Program-made: the position numbers and the translations under genes
In this document: positions 1-8,239 of the stretch, in pieces
Layout of the letters: the number at the start of each line of letters is the position of its first letter
How positions within the stretch are numbered: position 1 is the first letter of the stretch
Origin: Falsibacillus pallidus
GTDB lineage: Bacteria > Bacillota > Bacilli > Bacillales > DSM-25281
NCBI RefSeq assembly: GCF_003350505.1
Contig: NZ_QQAY01000003.1
Span: forward strand, 1 to 64,000
Reading direction: 5' to 3'
Length of the DNA: 64,000 bases
The notes under the pieces: model-generated
The model's input: only the letters and a program-made list of their open reading frames with translations
Told to the model about the DNA's origin: nothing
Databases searched by the model: none

Positions 1-91
1 CAGACAATGCACTACCTGTCAGCTAGACACTTCCGCCACTGCGGTGTGTCAGGGACTTTCACCCATTAGTCCGATGCGCTGCCAAGCGCAC
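1..91 (-). mobile_element. Group II intron, 5' end (partial, continues beyond left edge)
   Basis: Read on the minus strand from position 91, the sequence starts GTGCGC and continues with the domain I pattern GGGTGAAAGTCCC near positions 55-68, then GCAGTGGCGG and GACAGGTAG-like segments. GTGYG at the first intron base followed by a GGGTGARAGTCCC block is typical of bacterial group II introns. The junction lies directly after the T-run of the mgsR terminator hairpin, the preferred landing place of class C introns. The intron-encoded reverse transcriptase and 3' end would lie left of the window. No ORF is expected in this part. Confidence 0.75.
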
Positions 92-121
92 AAAAGCGGA
101 AGCAGCCACTTGGCAGCTTCC
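92..121 (-). terminator. Rho-independent terminator of mgsR
   Basis: On the minus strand a hairpin with arms GGAAGCTGCCA and TGGCTGCTTCC (one mismatch) is followed by GCTTTT. The T-run is cut short by the group II intron boundary at 91/92. Confidence 0.75.
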
Positions 122-128
122 ACTTTTT

Positions 129-509
129 TCAACTTGTCTTTTGGAGTAGTTTCTTCTTGGTAGAGAGGCTTTTCAATCCTTCCGGCTGATAGCCAACGAT
201 CAATTTCTTCCCATCTGTCAGGATCGGCCTTCTTAAAAGCTTGGGGTCATTTGTAAGCAACTGCAGAATTTCTGAGAGGTGTAAATCATCAACATCCACA
301 TCGAGATCCTTGTAAGATTGGCTTCTCGTTGCGAGAAGCTCATCAAGCCCTTCCGTTGTCATCATGAGGAGCTGTTTCAATTCTTCCTCTGTCGGGGGCT
401 CTCTAAAAATATGGCGCTCTGTGAATGGAATCGAATTTGCCTTCAGCCATTTTTTGGCCTTTCGGCAAGAAGTACAGCTTGGATAGGTAAAAAATACGAG
501 TTCATCCAT
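129..509 (-). CDS. mgsR: Spx/MgsR family redox-sensing regulator
   Basis: A 126-residue ArsC/Spx-fold protein of thioredoxin-like type. The redox-switch CxxC motif is visible at C12-T-S-C15, within YPSCTSC, and a conserved LLRRPIL segment lies near residue 90. Length and motif match MgsR (YqgZ), which in B. subtilis works with RNA polymerase to activate a subset of the SigB general stress regulon. The neighbouring yqgY gene, transcribed away from it, is the same as in B. subtilis. A terminator and then a group II intron follow the stop codon. ArsC arsenate reductase is unlikely because the family is short here and the context is that of a stress regulator. Confidence 0.9.
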   Translation of the reverse strand: MDELVFFTYPSCTSCRKAKKWLKANSIPFTERHIFREPPTEEELKQLLMMTTEGLDELLATRSQSYKDLDVDVDDLHLSEILQLLTNDPKLLRRPILTDGKKLIVGYQPEGLKSLSTKKKLLQKTS

Positions 510-554
510 TATCGATTTTCTCCCTTCTGTTTAAATCCTTTAACTTAAACCTAT

Positions 555-586
555 TGTATACCATTTGTATAACTTTTGTACAGATA
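555..586 (-). promoter_or_regulatory. Candidate promoter of mgsR
   Basis: On the minus strand a TGG-TATACAAT extended -10 lies at about 553-563. A weak CTGTAC -35 sits 17 bases upstream. The region between mgsR and yqgY (510-832) is AT-rich and holds no gene. No convincing SigB promoter was found by eye. Confidence 0.4.
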
Positions 587-761
587 TTTAATTTTGTATT
601 TTTTTGTCACCACATATTTATCCTTACTTTTCCTGAAATACCAATGTATAATAAGATTAACCCTCAGATGAAACCGCTTAAATGAATGCTGAAATGAAAG
701 AAAAATTCATTTTTCATGTTTTTTTCTCACTTAAATGTCACAAACTATTAATGATGAAATA

Positions 762-791
762 TTTACAAATTATTCATTTTTCATTTATAAT
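762..791 (+). promoter_or_regulatory. Candidate SigA promoter of yqgY
   Basis: TTTACA (762-767) and TATAAT (786-791) are separated by 18 bases. They lie 42 bases before the yqgY start, which has a strong AGGAGG site. Confidence 0.55.
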
Positions 792-832
792 ATTGAATTG
801 ATGGATAGAGGGTAAAAAGGAGGGATACATAA

Positions 833-1075
833 ATGGATCGCATGTACAGAGTGTTAGGTTTCTGGACTGGAATTTTCACAGTCTTCTTTTACCTTGGAGA
901 TATGGATAAAACCGCTCTTATCTTCTTAGGTCAAACAGGATTCTTTATTTTACTTGGCTATTTGAAATTATCCGAACGCATGTATATTTATATTTTTGGT
1001 GCATACTTAACTGTTTTCTTTGCGGGGTTTACATACTGGACAACCTTTATGATGACTCCAGGCGGCGGCCACTAA
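833..1075 (+). CDS. yqgY: DUF2626 family small membrane protein YqgY
   Basis: An 80-residue, strongly hydrophobic protein with about three predicted membrane segments (residues 5-22, 27-45, 50-72) and a short GGGH tail. Sequence and position next to mgsR match the Bacillaceae-specific YqgY/DUF2626 family of unknown function. The start follows an AAGGAGG site by nine bases. It is monocistronic: its own promoter lies upstream and a hairpin terminator downstream. Confidence 0.85.
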   Translation: MDRMYRVLGFWTGIFTVFFYLGDMDKTALIFLGQTGFFILLGYLKLSERMYIYIFGAYLTVFFAGFTYWTTFMMTPGGGH

Positions 1076-1082
1076 AAATAAC

Positions 1083-1118
1083 GCAAAAAGCGGCTCTCCT
1101 TTCTGGAAGGCCGTTTTT
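1083..1118. terminator. Bidirectional terminator between yqgY and the methyltransferase gene
   Basis: An imperfect hairpin with CGGC/GCCG and CTCC/GGAA(G) arms is flanked by AAAAAG on the left and TTTTTATTTT on the right. It can stop transcription from both converging genes. Confidence 0.6.
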
Positions 1119-1135
1119 ATTTTGCTAAATATTAC

Positions 1136-2179
1136 TCATTTCTGTTGTGCAAGAACATGAAACATCCGGGACATCCCGCTGCCTTCCATAAGCTGCATGA
1201 TCTTTCGATTCCACTTCTTTTCAGCACTGAATGGATCCGGGCTTGTACAACTTTTCAACTCCCCATAGACCCCCTGCTCCATTAAAAATTCATCCTGTCT
1301 CTGAAATAGCAACTCCTTAGCTCCTGCATTTAACCCTATCTTCCTCAACACGTGAAATGGCACATTGTATGTAATATCCATTTCCCCCGGGTATTTATAA
1401 TAGTCGTCTACCAAGTGATGTGACTTGAATCCTCTTAGACTGCCTCTTTTTCCGCAATTCCCATCTAAATCTCCATAGTCAATGGTAAGTAAAATGCCTT
1501 TTTCTAATTTCCTCATCAGATCTTTGAATTCCCTCTCCATTGCAATAGAGACTTCGATCCTTTCTCCTTGCTGCGGTTCCAAAGAGTATTCCTGTAGATA
1601 TTCAGTAATGGGCTCATCCACTCGATTTATTTTGACTTCTTTTATTTCATCCCCATCAAGCCTTAGCATGATTTCCTGCATTTCTTCCCCGCAATTTTCT
1701 ATTATTCGGACAGGAAAGGCATCGAGCCATTCATTTGAGAAGATGATCCCCTTAAAGGAAGGGATATCTGCAATGCTTGGATACAACTCGATTGAATGAA
1801 ATTCTACCGTTTCTCGGAACAGTTTTTGGTGAAAATGGCTTTTTTCAATGCCTATATATTTTAAATTTCTGCTGATTTCCTCATCCATTTCACGAAGGAA
1901 GTATAAAAATTGACTGGCAAATGCTCCATCACCGCAAGCAATTTCCATGAATCTTAATTCTGCCTCTCCATTTTTCCAATGATCAAGGCAATACCTCGCA
2001 ATCAGTTTAGCAAAAACGGGCGAAACTTTTGGGCTTGTCAAAAAGTCTCCGCTTCTCCCAATCTTTTTATGCTGATTCATATAGTAGCCATTCACTGGAT
2101 GATACAAGGCGTACTCCATGAAATCAGCGACAGACAGCATTTTTTTATCTGTAAAAATTTCTTTCAATTTCTTTTTCAT
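1136..2179 (-). CDS. MidA/NDUFAF7-type SAM-dependent methyltransferase
   Basis: A 347-residue class I methyltransferase of the DUF185 (MidA/NDUFAF7) family. The SAM-binding motif EIACGDGAFA lies near residues 75-85. Other family segments are GYYMN and GDFLTSPKVSP in the N-terminal part, IIFSNEWLDAFPVRII (about 145-160) and TIDYGD (about 235). In eukaryotes this family methylates an arginine of a complex I subunit; the bacterial substrate is unknown. The start at 2179 is preferred because GGGAG lies eight bases upstream; a GTG nine bases earlier would abut it. It sits downstream of yqgX but is separated from it by a terminator. Confidence 0.8.
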   Translation of the reverse strand: MKKKLKEIFTDKKMLSVADFMEYALYHPVNGYYMNQHKKIGRSGDFLTSPKVSPVFAKLIARYCLDHWKNGEAELRFMEIACGDGAFASQFLYFLREMDEEISRNLKYIGIEKSHFHQKLFRETVEFHSIELYPSIADIPSFKGIIFSNEWLDAFPVRIIENCGEEMQEIMLRLDGDEIKEVKINRVDEPITEYLQEYSLEPQQGERIEVSIAMEREFKDLMRKLEKGILLTIDYGDLDGNCGKRGSLRGFKSHHLVDDYYKYPGEMDITYNVPFHVLRKIGLNAGAKELLFQRQDEFLMEQGVYGELKSCTSPDPFSAEKKWNRKIMQLMEGSGMSRMFHVLAQQK

Positions 2180-2202
2180 TCTAGACACTCCCGCCTGTTA
2201 GA

Positions 2203-2262
2203 ATAAAAAAACTGGCGTTCAATTCATTCATGCCAAGCAGAATTTCATTGCACGCCAGTTGT
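2203..2262 (-). terminator. Terminator of yqgX
   Basis: On the minus strand the arms AACTGGCGT and ACGCCAGTT enclose a second inner stem (GCAAT/ATTG) and are followed by seven T. Confidence 0.8.
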
Positions 2263-2298
2263 AGTCATTTTATGACTTGTCCCAGAGAGATATTCTTT

Positions 2299-2934
2299 TT
2301 AAAAGCCATTTAAAAAAGGATTTGAATCCATCTCATCCTCAATCAATGTTTCGGGTCCATGTCCAGAAAGAACCAGGGTATTCTCCGGGAGTACCAGAAG
2401 CTTATCATGGATGGTCTTAAGCAGAATCTTCTGATCGCCACCAGGAAGGTCCGTTCTTCCAATACTTTGCTGGAAAAGCACATCTCCTGAAAAAATTATG
2501 CCGTCCTCCCTTAAATAATAGGAGACGCTTCCAGGCGAATGGCCCGGGGTTTCCAGAACTTCCAAAGAAAACTTGCCAATCGACAGCTCTCCTTCTTTTG
2601 CAATGAACTGATCAGCAGGCTTTACCCTCACAGGATCGATCAAATTAAAGAACTGTGATCCGTTCAGTGCTGGATCCATCAGCCATTTCGCTTCTTTTTC
2701 GTGGACATACACAGGTATTTTATAATGTTCCCTGATTACATCAACAGCCCCGATATGGTCAAAATGGGCATGCGTCAAAAGAATGGCTTCTGGTTCAAGC
2801 CCTCTTTTTCGAAGCCAGCTTATCAATACTTCACCTTCATCACCGGGATCAAAAATCAGGCATTTCTTATCATCATCGGCCAATATGTAGCAATTTGTCT
2901 GTATCGGGCCCAATGGTAGTCTACTCCATTTCAA
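2299..2934 (-). CDS. yqgX: Metallo-beta-lactamase-fold hydrolase (glyoxalase II-like) YqgX
   Basis: A 211-residue MBL-fold hydrolase. The metal-binding motif THAHFDHIG lies near residue 55, followed by a GHSPGS histidine near residue 136, a SGDVLF aspartate near 155 and a final SGHGP histidine near 195. This layout is that of small glyoxalase II-like thiolester hydrolases; the true substrate of YqgX is not established. The TTG start at 2934 is preferred because GGAGGTG lies six bases upstream, whereas the longer ATG-started frame has no ribosome site. It has its own terminator and is not tightly linked to its neighbours. Confidence 0.85.
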   Translation of the reverse strand: MKWSRLPLGPIQTNCYILADDDKKCLIFDPGDEGEVLISWLRKRGLEPEAILLTHAHFDHIGAVDVIREHYKIPVYVHEKEAKWLMDPALNGSQFFNLIDPVRVKPADQFIAKEGELSIGKFSLEVLETPGHSPGSVSYYLREDGIIFSGDVLFQQSIGRTDLPGGDQKILLKTIHDKLLVLPENTLVLSGHGPETLIEDEMDSNPFLNGF

Positions 2935-3204
2935 TATAAACACCTCCATTTTCATTTTATCAAAAAAGATTCCGTTGATAAAAACAAACTATTGATGTAT
3001 CCCTTTTCATAAAGTCGAGCAAAATAATAGTGGCAGCAAGCTACGCAGTCTTTAATCTCACATCTATTTTCTAATCCGCTGCAAGAAGTGTCAATTTTAA
3101 CCGGTAATATATCTCGACAAACCAGGAAAAAAAATATAAAATATGAAGTAATGCAATAATCTTACATATTTGTGCTGATACTAATTCAGAAAGGAGTTTA
3201 TATA

Positions 3205-3381
3205 ATGGGTCTTGTCATCATTTTTGCTTTGGTAGCCCTTCTTGCTATTTTCGCAAGTGTAAACGCTTTTAGAACTAAGAATATCCTTGGAATCATTTTT
3301 GGTTTAGGTGCATTGGGAGTATTCGGCTGGTTCTCTATCATGACCATCCTTAACAATGGATTCCCTGCAATGACGCATTAA
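3205..3381 (+). CDS. yqgW: DUF2759 small membrane protein YqgW
   Basis: A 58-residue hydrophobic protein with two predicted membrane helices (about residues 3-20 and 27-48) and an NGFPAMTH tail. It matches the Bacillaceae YqgW/DUF2759 family of unknown function by sequence and position between yqgX and yqgV. The start at 3205 follows AAGGAG by eight bases; an upstream in-frame ATG at 3172 lacks a ribosome site. A bidirectional terminator follows immediately. Confidence 0.85.
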   Translation: MGLVIIFALVALLAIFASVNAFRTKNILGIIFGLGALGVFGWFSIMTILNNGFPAMTH

Positions 3382-3385
3382 TCAA

Positions 3386-3416
3386 AAAAATCGCCCTTTT
3401 ATGGGCGATTTTTTTG
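3386..3416. terminator. Bidirectional terminator between yqgW and yqgV
   Basis: AAAAAAATCGCCC and GGGCGATTTTTTT form a perfect hairpin with a six-base loop. A-run and T-run on both sides serve both converging transcripts. Confidence 0.9.
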
Positions 3417-3423
3417 TTCTGAA

Positions 3424-3732
3424 TCACATTTTGCTTTTTACGCTTTCTACTTTATCTTCCATTCTTCTCTTTTTATCCCTTCGGTCATCTATACGGATAT
3501 TTGTAGCGACCCGTTTCAAGCCTTTGTTAAAGGGAGCTTCATGAATTTTTTGGATGACTTCGAAAAGGACTGGCAGCTCACCTTCTATCAATGTATTCAT
3601 AGGTGTAAGCTGAAATCTGATTTTCCCTTCTTCTTCATACCGTTTTAAAATATTTTGCAGATCGGCTACATATTCGCTGATACTGGGAGTTTCCGTTCCG
3701 ATTGGAATGACGGTTACGTCGGCAATAGCCAT
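3424..3732 (-). CDS. yqgV: MTH1187/YkoF-type thiamine-binding family protein YqgV
   Basis: A 102-residue protein of the DUF77 (MTH1187/YqgV) family, ferredoxin-like alpha/beta folds some of which bind thiamine-type ligands. Family features visible are an N-terminal strand with VIPIGTETPS, a TPMNTLIEGE segment in the middle and a charged C-terminus. It starts five bases after the yqgU stop, behind an AAGGAAG site, so yqgU and yqgV form one operon. No enzymatic residue set is evident; a ligand-binding role is an inference from the family. Confidence 0.85.
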   Translation of the reverse strand: MAIADVTVIPIGTETPSISEYVADLQNILKRYEEEGKIRFQLTPMNTLIEGELPVLFEVIQKIHEAPFNKGLKRVATNIRIDDRRDKKRRMEDKVESVKSKM

Positions 3733-3737
3733 GATGA

Positions 3738-4931
3738 TTACTTCCTTTCCGGCTCAAGGAGCTCCGTTATTTCTTTTGTTTTTACGTTGATTAATTTTTC
3801 CAATTGATAGCCGTATAAACACATCGCGCCATCTGGTGAACATTTTAAAGGTTCATTATCCAATTGGTCAAATAATACGTCAGAAGACTTTTTTTGGAGG
3901 TTATAGTCCACGAGTTTATATCCGCCCGCATACTCATCAATCGCACCGCTTTCATGAGGGACAAAGGATAGGAAATCTTCTGTCTCTTCATTAAAATCAT
4001 AATATGGCACAAGCCAATCTGAATATTGAGTGATGCTGGGAACGGAAAAAGAGAACAGGACATTTCCTTCCGCATCCGTAAATTCGTATAATGCTTCATC
4101 TTTCTTTATTTCAGATATCGTCATTAATGAATGGCCTAAGACATTGAACTGAAAGACATTTTCCTTTTCCAACGTTGCCTGCGGCAGGGTTTGCAATGAA
4201 TATTTAATGATAGGGGCGTCAAGTGATTGTTCATCTTTCTGCCAATCCTGTGCCAATAGTATGTCCTTGCCGAACCATTTTAATAGCGGTTGGCCTGAAT
4301 CAATCGGCTGAAGTTTCTTTTGTTTCCAATCCAATATGTAGACCTGGAAATTCCACTCTTCGTCAAAAGCTGTAACAGTAAGCTTCTCACTATCCCAATT
4401 GTTCCAGTCATAGCCTAATTCAAAAGAATCAATATCGACAGAATATAGATGCTCCCCTTGTAAATCCAAAAATACCAGTTTTGCCTGATAAGTGAACGGC
4501 GCGGTGTGAACCATAATCATTTTATTATCAGGTGATGTCAGAACATCAACAATAGGCGCTGCATCAGAATATAATAAAGTACTTGTTCCTTTGAATAAAT
4601 CATAAAGAAAGAGCTGGGATTGATCGCCATGCTGTGAAAGATAAAGAAGCTTGCGATTATCAAGCCATCCCACAAATCTTTGAAATTGCGCTTCATTTAT
4701 TTGCAGCATTACAGGTTTCTTGTTCTTGATTTCTTGTTCAGGAGGTGAGGCATGTTGATTCGGGGTAGATGGAGAAACAGCCTTTTGGTCTGGGAGCGGC
4801 GTTTTCGGTTTTTGACTAGGCTGATCTTCACAGCCGCTGATAAGGGAAACCAAAGAAATGATCATTATCAGTGAGAGAAAAAAAGTATTCCAATATTCTT
4901 TTACAATTCGTTCAATCCCACTTTTCTTCAT
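3738..4931 (-). CDS. yqgU: Lipoprotein YqgU, beta-propeller-like
   Basis: A 397-residue exported lipoprotein. The signal peptide carries a lipobox LISGC with the lipidated cysteine at about residue 34, followed by a Pro/Ser/Gln-rich linker to about residue 75. The rest repeats units such as FVGWLDNRKLLYLSQHG and LVFLDLQGEHLYSVD, typical of WD40-like or propeller proteins, though the number of blades cannot be set by eye. Position and size match YqgU of B. subtilis, whose function is unknown. It is first in a two-gene operon with yqgV; GGGGCCGGAG precedes the ATG. Confidence 0.8.
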   Translation of the reverse strand: MKKSGIERIVKEYWNTFFLSLIMIISLVSLISGCEDQPSQKPKTPLPDQKAVSPSTPNQHASPPEQEIKNKKPVMLQINEAQFQRFVGWLDNRKLLYLSQHGDQSQLFLYDLFKGTSTLLYSDAAPIVDVLTSPDNKMIMVHTAPFTYQAKLVFLDLQGEHLYSVDIDSFELGYDWNNWDSEKLTVTAFDEEWNFQVYILDWKQKKLQPIDSGQPLLKWFGKDILLAQDWQKDEQSLDAPIIKYSLQTLPQATLEKENVFQFNVLGHSLMTISEIKKDEALYEFTDAEGNVLFSFSVPSITQYSDWLVPYYDFNEETEDFLSFVPHESGAIDEYAGGYKLVDYNLQKKSSDVLFDQLDNEPLKCSPDGAMCLYGYQLEKLINVKTKEITELLEPERK

Positions 4932-5053
4932 ATCTCCGGCCCCCCTTCATTGCTTCCCCATAAATTAGTACGTTTTTTAGTGTAAAATGTTTCAATTATT
5001 TCAAATTATAGACCCTTTGTCATGTTTCCGAAATAAAAAATGCCTAAATAGGC

Positions 5054-6130
5054 TTAAAGCACTATCAGGCTGGTCAAAAAGATGCCGAACACATCACGAT
5101 AAATTTCTTCAAACTGTGAAAGGGGCAATGGATTGATTCCCTTTCCTAATTCAATGGTAAAGCCTGGTTTGCGGAACTTCTTGATATACCAGTCTTTAAA
5201 TCCAGCAAAACTATCGATGTCCTTTACGGATTGATATCCGCTTGCTTTTGCAAATGCTTCCGCAATTAACTCTGATTCTGGAGGCTCCATCCCTTCATAC
5301 CCCCAATAAAATTCCTTTCCTTGTGTATGGAAGGCGAGCAGCAGATCAAATCGAGAATCTTCAGCAAGCCTGGCCATTGAAGAGGATTCTGGTTCACATA
5401 ATGGTTCCCTCCCGCCGTAATCCCTTGGAGAAGGAGCTGATACCCCTTTTTGTTTCTGTTCTTTCCACTTCGCGGGAAACTGTTTATTCAGATCAACTCC
5501 TCGGATATTAGCCTTCCAACCCGTGAAGTCCCCGCTTTTGCTATTCAACTCATGGAGCAATTCAAATTGCTCGGGAGGCGGCCCGTTCAATACAAGGTCC
5601 ACACCATCAGGGTTGACCATTGGGACTATGGAAAGGGTTGTGCTTTCATATATTTGCAACGGATTCACTTTATTGAGGGTTCTTCCTGTGGTCAATGCAG
5701 CTAGATATTCATTAAGGAACTTCATGATGGCACATGTAGTAATCCATTCGTTCCCATGAAATGATCCATTCCAGTGAATTTTTTTTGGTCCGTGCCCAAT
5801 CCTTAACTCAATGATGGGCTTTTTCAATACTGATTTTCCAATGATCCTTTTCTCCATGAAAGGATAGGCTTTAAGAAGTATTTCAATATCTTTTTTCAGT
5901 GCTGAAAAATCATATCGGATTTTTGGATTAATTATAGGTTCTTCTATTCTGATTGGGTCAAAATTGCTTCCATCTATGGCGTCAGTGTAGCCAGGAATCC
6001 TGACGTAATCATCCTTTTTAAATATGGATGCCATTTGACCGGGGTTTGAATGCTGCAATAATATGTGAGGAAGATTGTAAAACTGGCTGTAGTACCTTAA
6101 GGACGACCCTTCTTTTGCCCTGATTTCCAT
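5054..6130 (-). CDS. yqgT: M14 zinc carboxypeptidase-type gamma-D-glutamyl-diamino acid endopeptidase YqgT
   Basis: A 358-residue M14-family peptidase. The zinc ligands HGNE lie at about residues 128-131 and a third histidine in LLAFHTQGKEFYWG near 270; the catalytic glutamate is in GFTIELGKG near 335. The N-terminal 45 residues (SQFYNLP...NPGQM...DYVRIPG) resemble a single LysM cell-wall-binding module. Relatives cleave gamma-D-Glu-diaminopimelate bonds of peptidoglycan peptides. No signal peptide is visible, so the protein may act on imported muropeptides or within the sporangium. The start at 6130 is chosen because AAGGAGG lies six bases upstream; the ATG at 6136 abuts it. Confidence 0.85.
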   Translation of the reverse strand: MEIRAKEGSSLRYYSQFYNLPHILLQHSNPGQMASIFKKDDYVRIPGYTDAIDGSNFDPIRIEEPIINPKIRYDFSALKKDIEILLKAYPFMEKRIIGKSVLKKPIIELRIGHGPKKIHWNGSFHGNEWITTCAIMKFLNEYLAALTTGRTLNKVNPLQIYESTTLSIVPMVNPDGVDLVLNGPPPEQFELLHELNSKSGDFTGWKANIRGVDLNKQFPAKWKEQKQKGVSAPSPRDYGGREPLCEPESSSMARLAEDSRFDLLLAFHTQGKEFYWGYEGMEPPESELIAEAFAKASGYQSVKDIDSFAGFKDWYIKKFRKPGFTIELGKGINPLPLSQFEEIYRDVFGIFLTSLIVL

Positions 6131-6237
6131 ACACATCCTCCTTCATAATTTCTCCTAATAACCTATGTGAGGCAATCGGGAACATGACTGGACAAAACGA
6201 AAAAAGGGAGGGTTGAATTCCCTCCTGTCTACTTTTA

Positions 6238-8103
6238 TTAATTTGATGAATGATAAAAGCGGAGCAAGTCGCCGTATATAATTTGATCTGAATAATCCAA
6301 CTGAGTCTTGGCAGATTCTTTATATGGATCACAGAGAACTGGATCCACCTGCAGCTCCGTATTTTTTTCGTAGCAATGTGAATTGGCATATATCAGCTTG
6401 TCTGTAATAAAGCTTCCATTCCTTAGAACGACGAAGTCCTCATGTTCTTTTGAAAATATATCAGTCCCGAATTCCATATCATTTTTTTCCGGAAGTCCCA
6501 GGAGATGCAGAAGAGTTGGCCTGATATCGATTTGACCGCTTACTTTGGATATGATTTTCCCCCTCCCCATATCCGTCACGCCAGGAATAATGAGGAAGAG
6601 TGGGACTCTTTGAAGTTGAATGGTCTTAAACGGCGTGATTTCCTCCCCTAAAAATTGTGCCATGGCTGCATTGTGATTTTCAGAAATTCCATAGTGATCG
6701 CCGTATAAAAGGATAATCGAATTCTCATAAAGACCTTTTTCCTTCAAATAGGCAAAGAATTGCTTCAATGCTTCGTCAGTGTAGCGCACCGTTGTAAAGT
6801 AGCGATTTACCGTTCCATCATTTGAAGTAAATTCATCGATGTACCGGTCCTCAGGATCCAGCTTGAATGGATGATGATTCGTAAGGGTGATCAATTTTGT
6901 ATAAAATGGCTGGGGCATTTTCTGCATCATTTCTGTACTCTGTGCAAAAAACGGGATATCCTTCATACCCCATCCGACGGTTTCTCCGTCCCTGATTTTA
7001 TAATCCACACTGGAGTAATAGCGGTTGTAGTCTAAAGACTTATACATCAGGTCCCTATTCCAGAAGCTTTTATTATTTGCATGCATTGCTGCTGTATAAT
7101 AGCCGTTCTGTCCAAGCCTTTTGGCCAGTGATTCGTATTGATTTCCGGAGTGGGTAAAGAAAACCGCCCCTCTTCCTAATGGAAATAAAGAATTCTCAAT
7201 TAAAAACTCCGCATCCGAAGTCTTCCCTTGTCCTGTCTGATGATAAAAATGATCAAAATAATAGCTGTCCTTAATAAGGCTGTTTAGAAACGGTGTAACT
7301 TCTTTTCCATTTATTTTTGAATGGATGACAAATCCCTGCATGGATTCCATTGAGACGATGATCAAGTTGCGTCCTTTGGCAATGCCGAATAATTCGGGAT
7401 CAGGCTCTGTCTTATTGGCCATCACATAATTCTGGATATCAGCGAGTTTGCTTCCATCTGCCATTGCTCGCTGTGCAGACGACTTCGATTGGAGAAACAG
7501 GTCATAGAGGTGATAATTATACGTGCCAATATTTTTTACAAGCATTTCCCTGTCAAATGATCTTGTCAACAACTGCGGCCGCTCAATTTCAGCAAGACTT
7601 AAATTAACCAGGGCCAATATTCCCGCGAATAAATAATAGCCTTTCCGTTTTACTTTGCTGACAAAATTGAATTTGAGCCAATTTGGTTTTAAGTTGAGAA
7701 TCGCACAAAGAATTACTACATCCATAAAATAGGCAATATCTGTCCAATGAAGCAGTTCACCCATACTGCTTCCTAATTCCCCGAAGTTATTCGTTTGAAA
7801 TAATACAGGAAGGGTCAAAAAATCATTAAAAAACCGATAAAAGCCTATGTTGGCATATAAAATGAACGTTAAAATACCGCTCATTCCAATGATATAGATT
7901 TTCTGGTTTTTCTCTTTTTCCATAAATAACGCCAAACTGAAGATGATCAATAAAAATGAGAGGGGATTGATCAACAAAATGAATTCCTGCAAAGGATCAT
8001 CTATTTTCATATTGAAACTCGTTTTATAGGCAATATAAGTTTTTATCCACATTAATACTGCACCAATGATGACAAATGGCATCGGACTATTCTTCTTATT
8101 CAT
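6238..8103 (-). CDS. yqgS: Lipoteichoic acid synthase-like sulfatase-fold membrane protein YqgS
   Basis: A 621-residue LtaS-family protein. Five predicted N-terminal membrane helices (about residues 8-175) anchor an extracellular sulfatase-fold domain. Metal and nucleophile sites are visible: ESMQ near 253, the nucleophile threonine in QGKTSDAEF near 300 and LYGDHYG near 470. LtaS enzymes transfer glycerol phosphate from phosphatidylglycerol to grow lipoteichoic acid; YqgS is a minor paralogue in B. subtilis. AAGGGAG precedes the start by seven bases. A striking 46-base hairpin sits just before the ribosome site in the leader. Confidence 0.9.
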   Translation of the reverse strand: MNKKNSPMPFVIIGAVLMWIKTYIAYKTSFNMKIDDPLQEFILLINPLSFLLIIFSLALFMEKEKNQKIYIIGMSGILTFILYANIGFYRFFNDFLTLPVLFQTNNFGELGSSMGELLHWTDIAYFMDVVILCAILNLKPNWLKFNFVSKVKRKGYYLFAGILALVNLSLAEIERPQLLTRSFDREMLVKNIGTYNYHLYDLFLQSKSSAQRAMADGSKLADIQNYVMANKTEPDPELFGIAKGRNLIIVSMESMQGFVIHSKINGKEVTPFLNSLIKDSYYFDHFYHQTGQGKTSDAEFLIENSLFPLGRGAVFFTHSGNQYESLAKRLGQNGYYTAAMHANNKSFWNRDLMYKSLDYNRYYSSVDYKIRDGETVGWGMKDIPFFAQSTEMMQKMPQPFYTKLITLTNHHPFKLDPEDRYIDEFTSNDGTVNRYFTTVRYTDEALKQFFAYLKEKGLYENSIILLYGDHYGISENHNAAMAQFLGEEITPFKTIQLQRVPLFLIIPGVTDMGRGKIISKVSGQIDIRPTLLHLLGLPEKNDMEFGTDIFSKEHEDFVVLRNGSFITDKLIYANSHCYEKNTELQVDPVLCDPYKESAKTQLDYSDQIIYGDLLRFYHSSN

Positions 8104-8114
8104 CGTGACTCTCC

Positions 8115-8160
8115 CTTGCTAATAACTAATTTCACAGCTAGTGTGATTAGTTTTAGCAAG
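8115..8160 (-). promoter_or_regulatory. Long inverted repeat in the yqgS leader
   Basis: Arms of about 20 bases (CTTGCTAA..AACTAAT..TCACA against TGTGA-TTAGTT-TTAGCAAG) close on a GCTAG loop with only two single-base bulges. The downstream arm on the minus strand ends in AGCAAG, running into the AAGGGAG ribosome site of yqgS. It could be an RNA hairpin that masks the ribosome site, an operator, or a terminator of readthrough from glcK. Confidence 0.6.
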
Positions 8161-8203
8161 AATGACCATTTTTACATTATCAAAAATTGTCAAAAAGAAA
8201 AAT

Positions 8204-8228
8204 AAAAAACCGGCGTTATGCCGGTTTT
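8204..8228 (-). terminator. Terminator of glcK
   Basis: On the minus strand AAAACCGGC-ATAA-GCCGGTTTTTTA forms a perfect stem followed by a T-run, directly after the glcK stop. Confidence 0.85.
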
Positions 8229-8239
8229 CGCAGTATAAA

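Noticed and set aside
129-509. Arsenate reductase ArsC
   Set aside because: The CxxC motif and the yqgY neighbourhood fit MgsR/Spx, and no ars genes are near.
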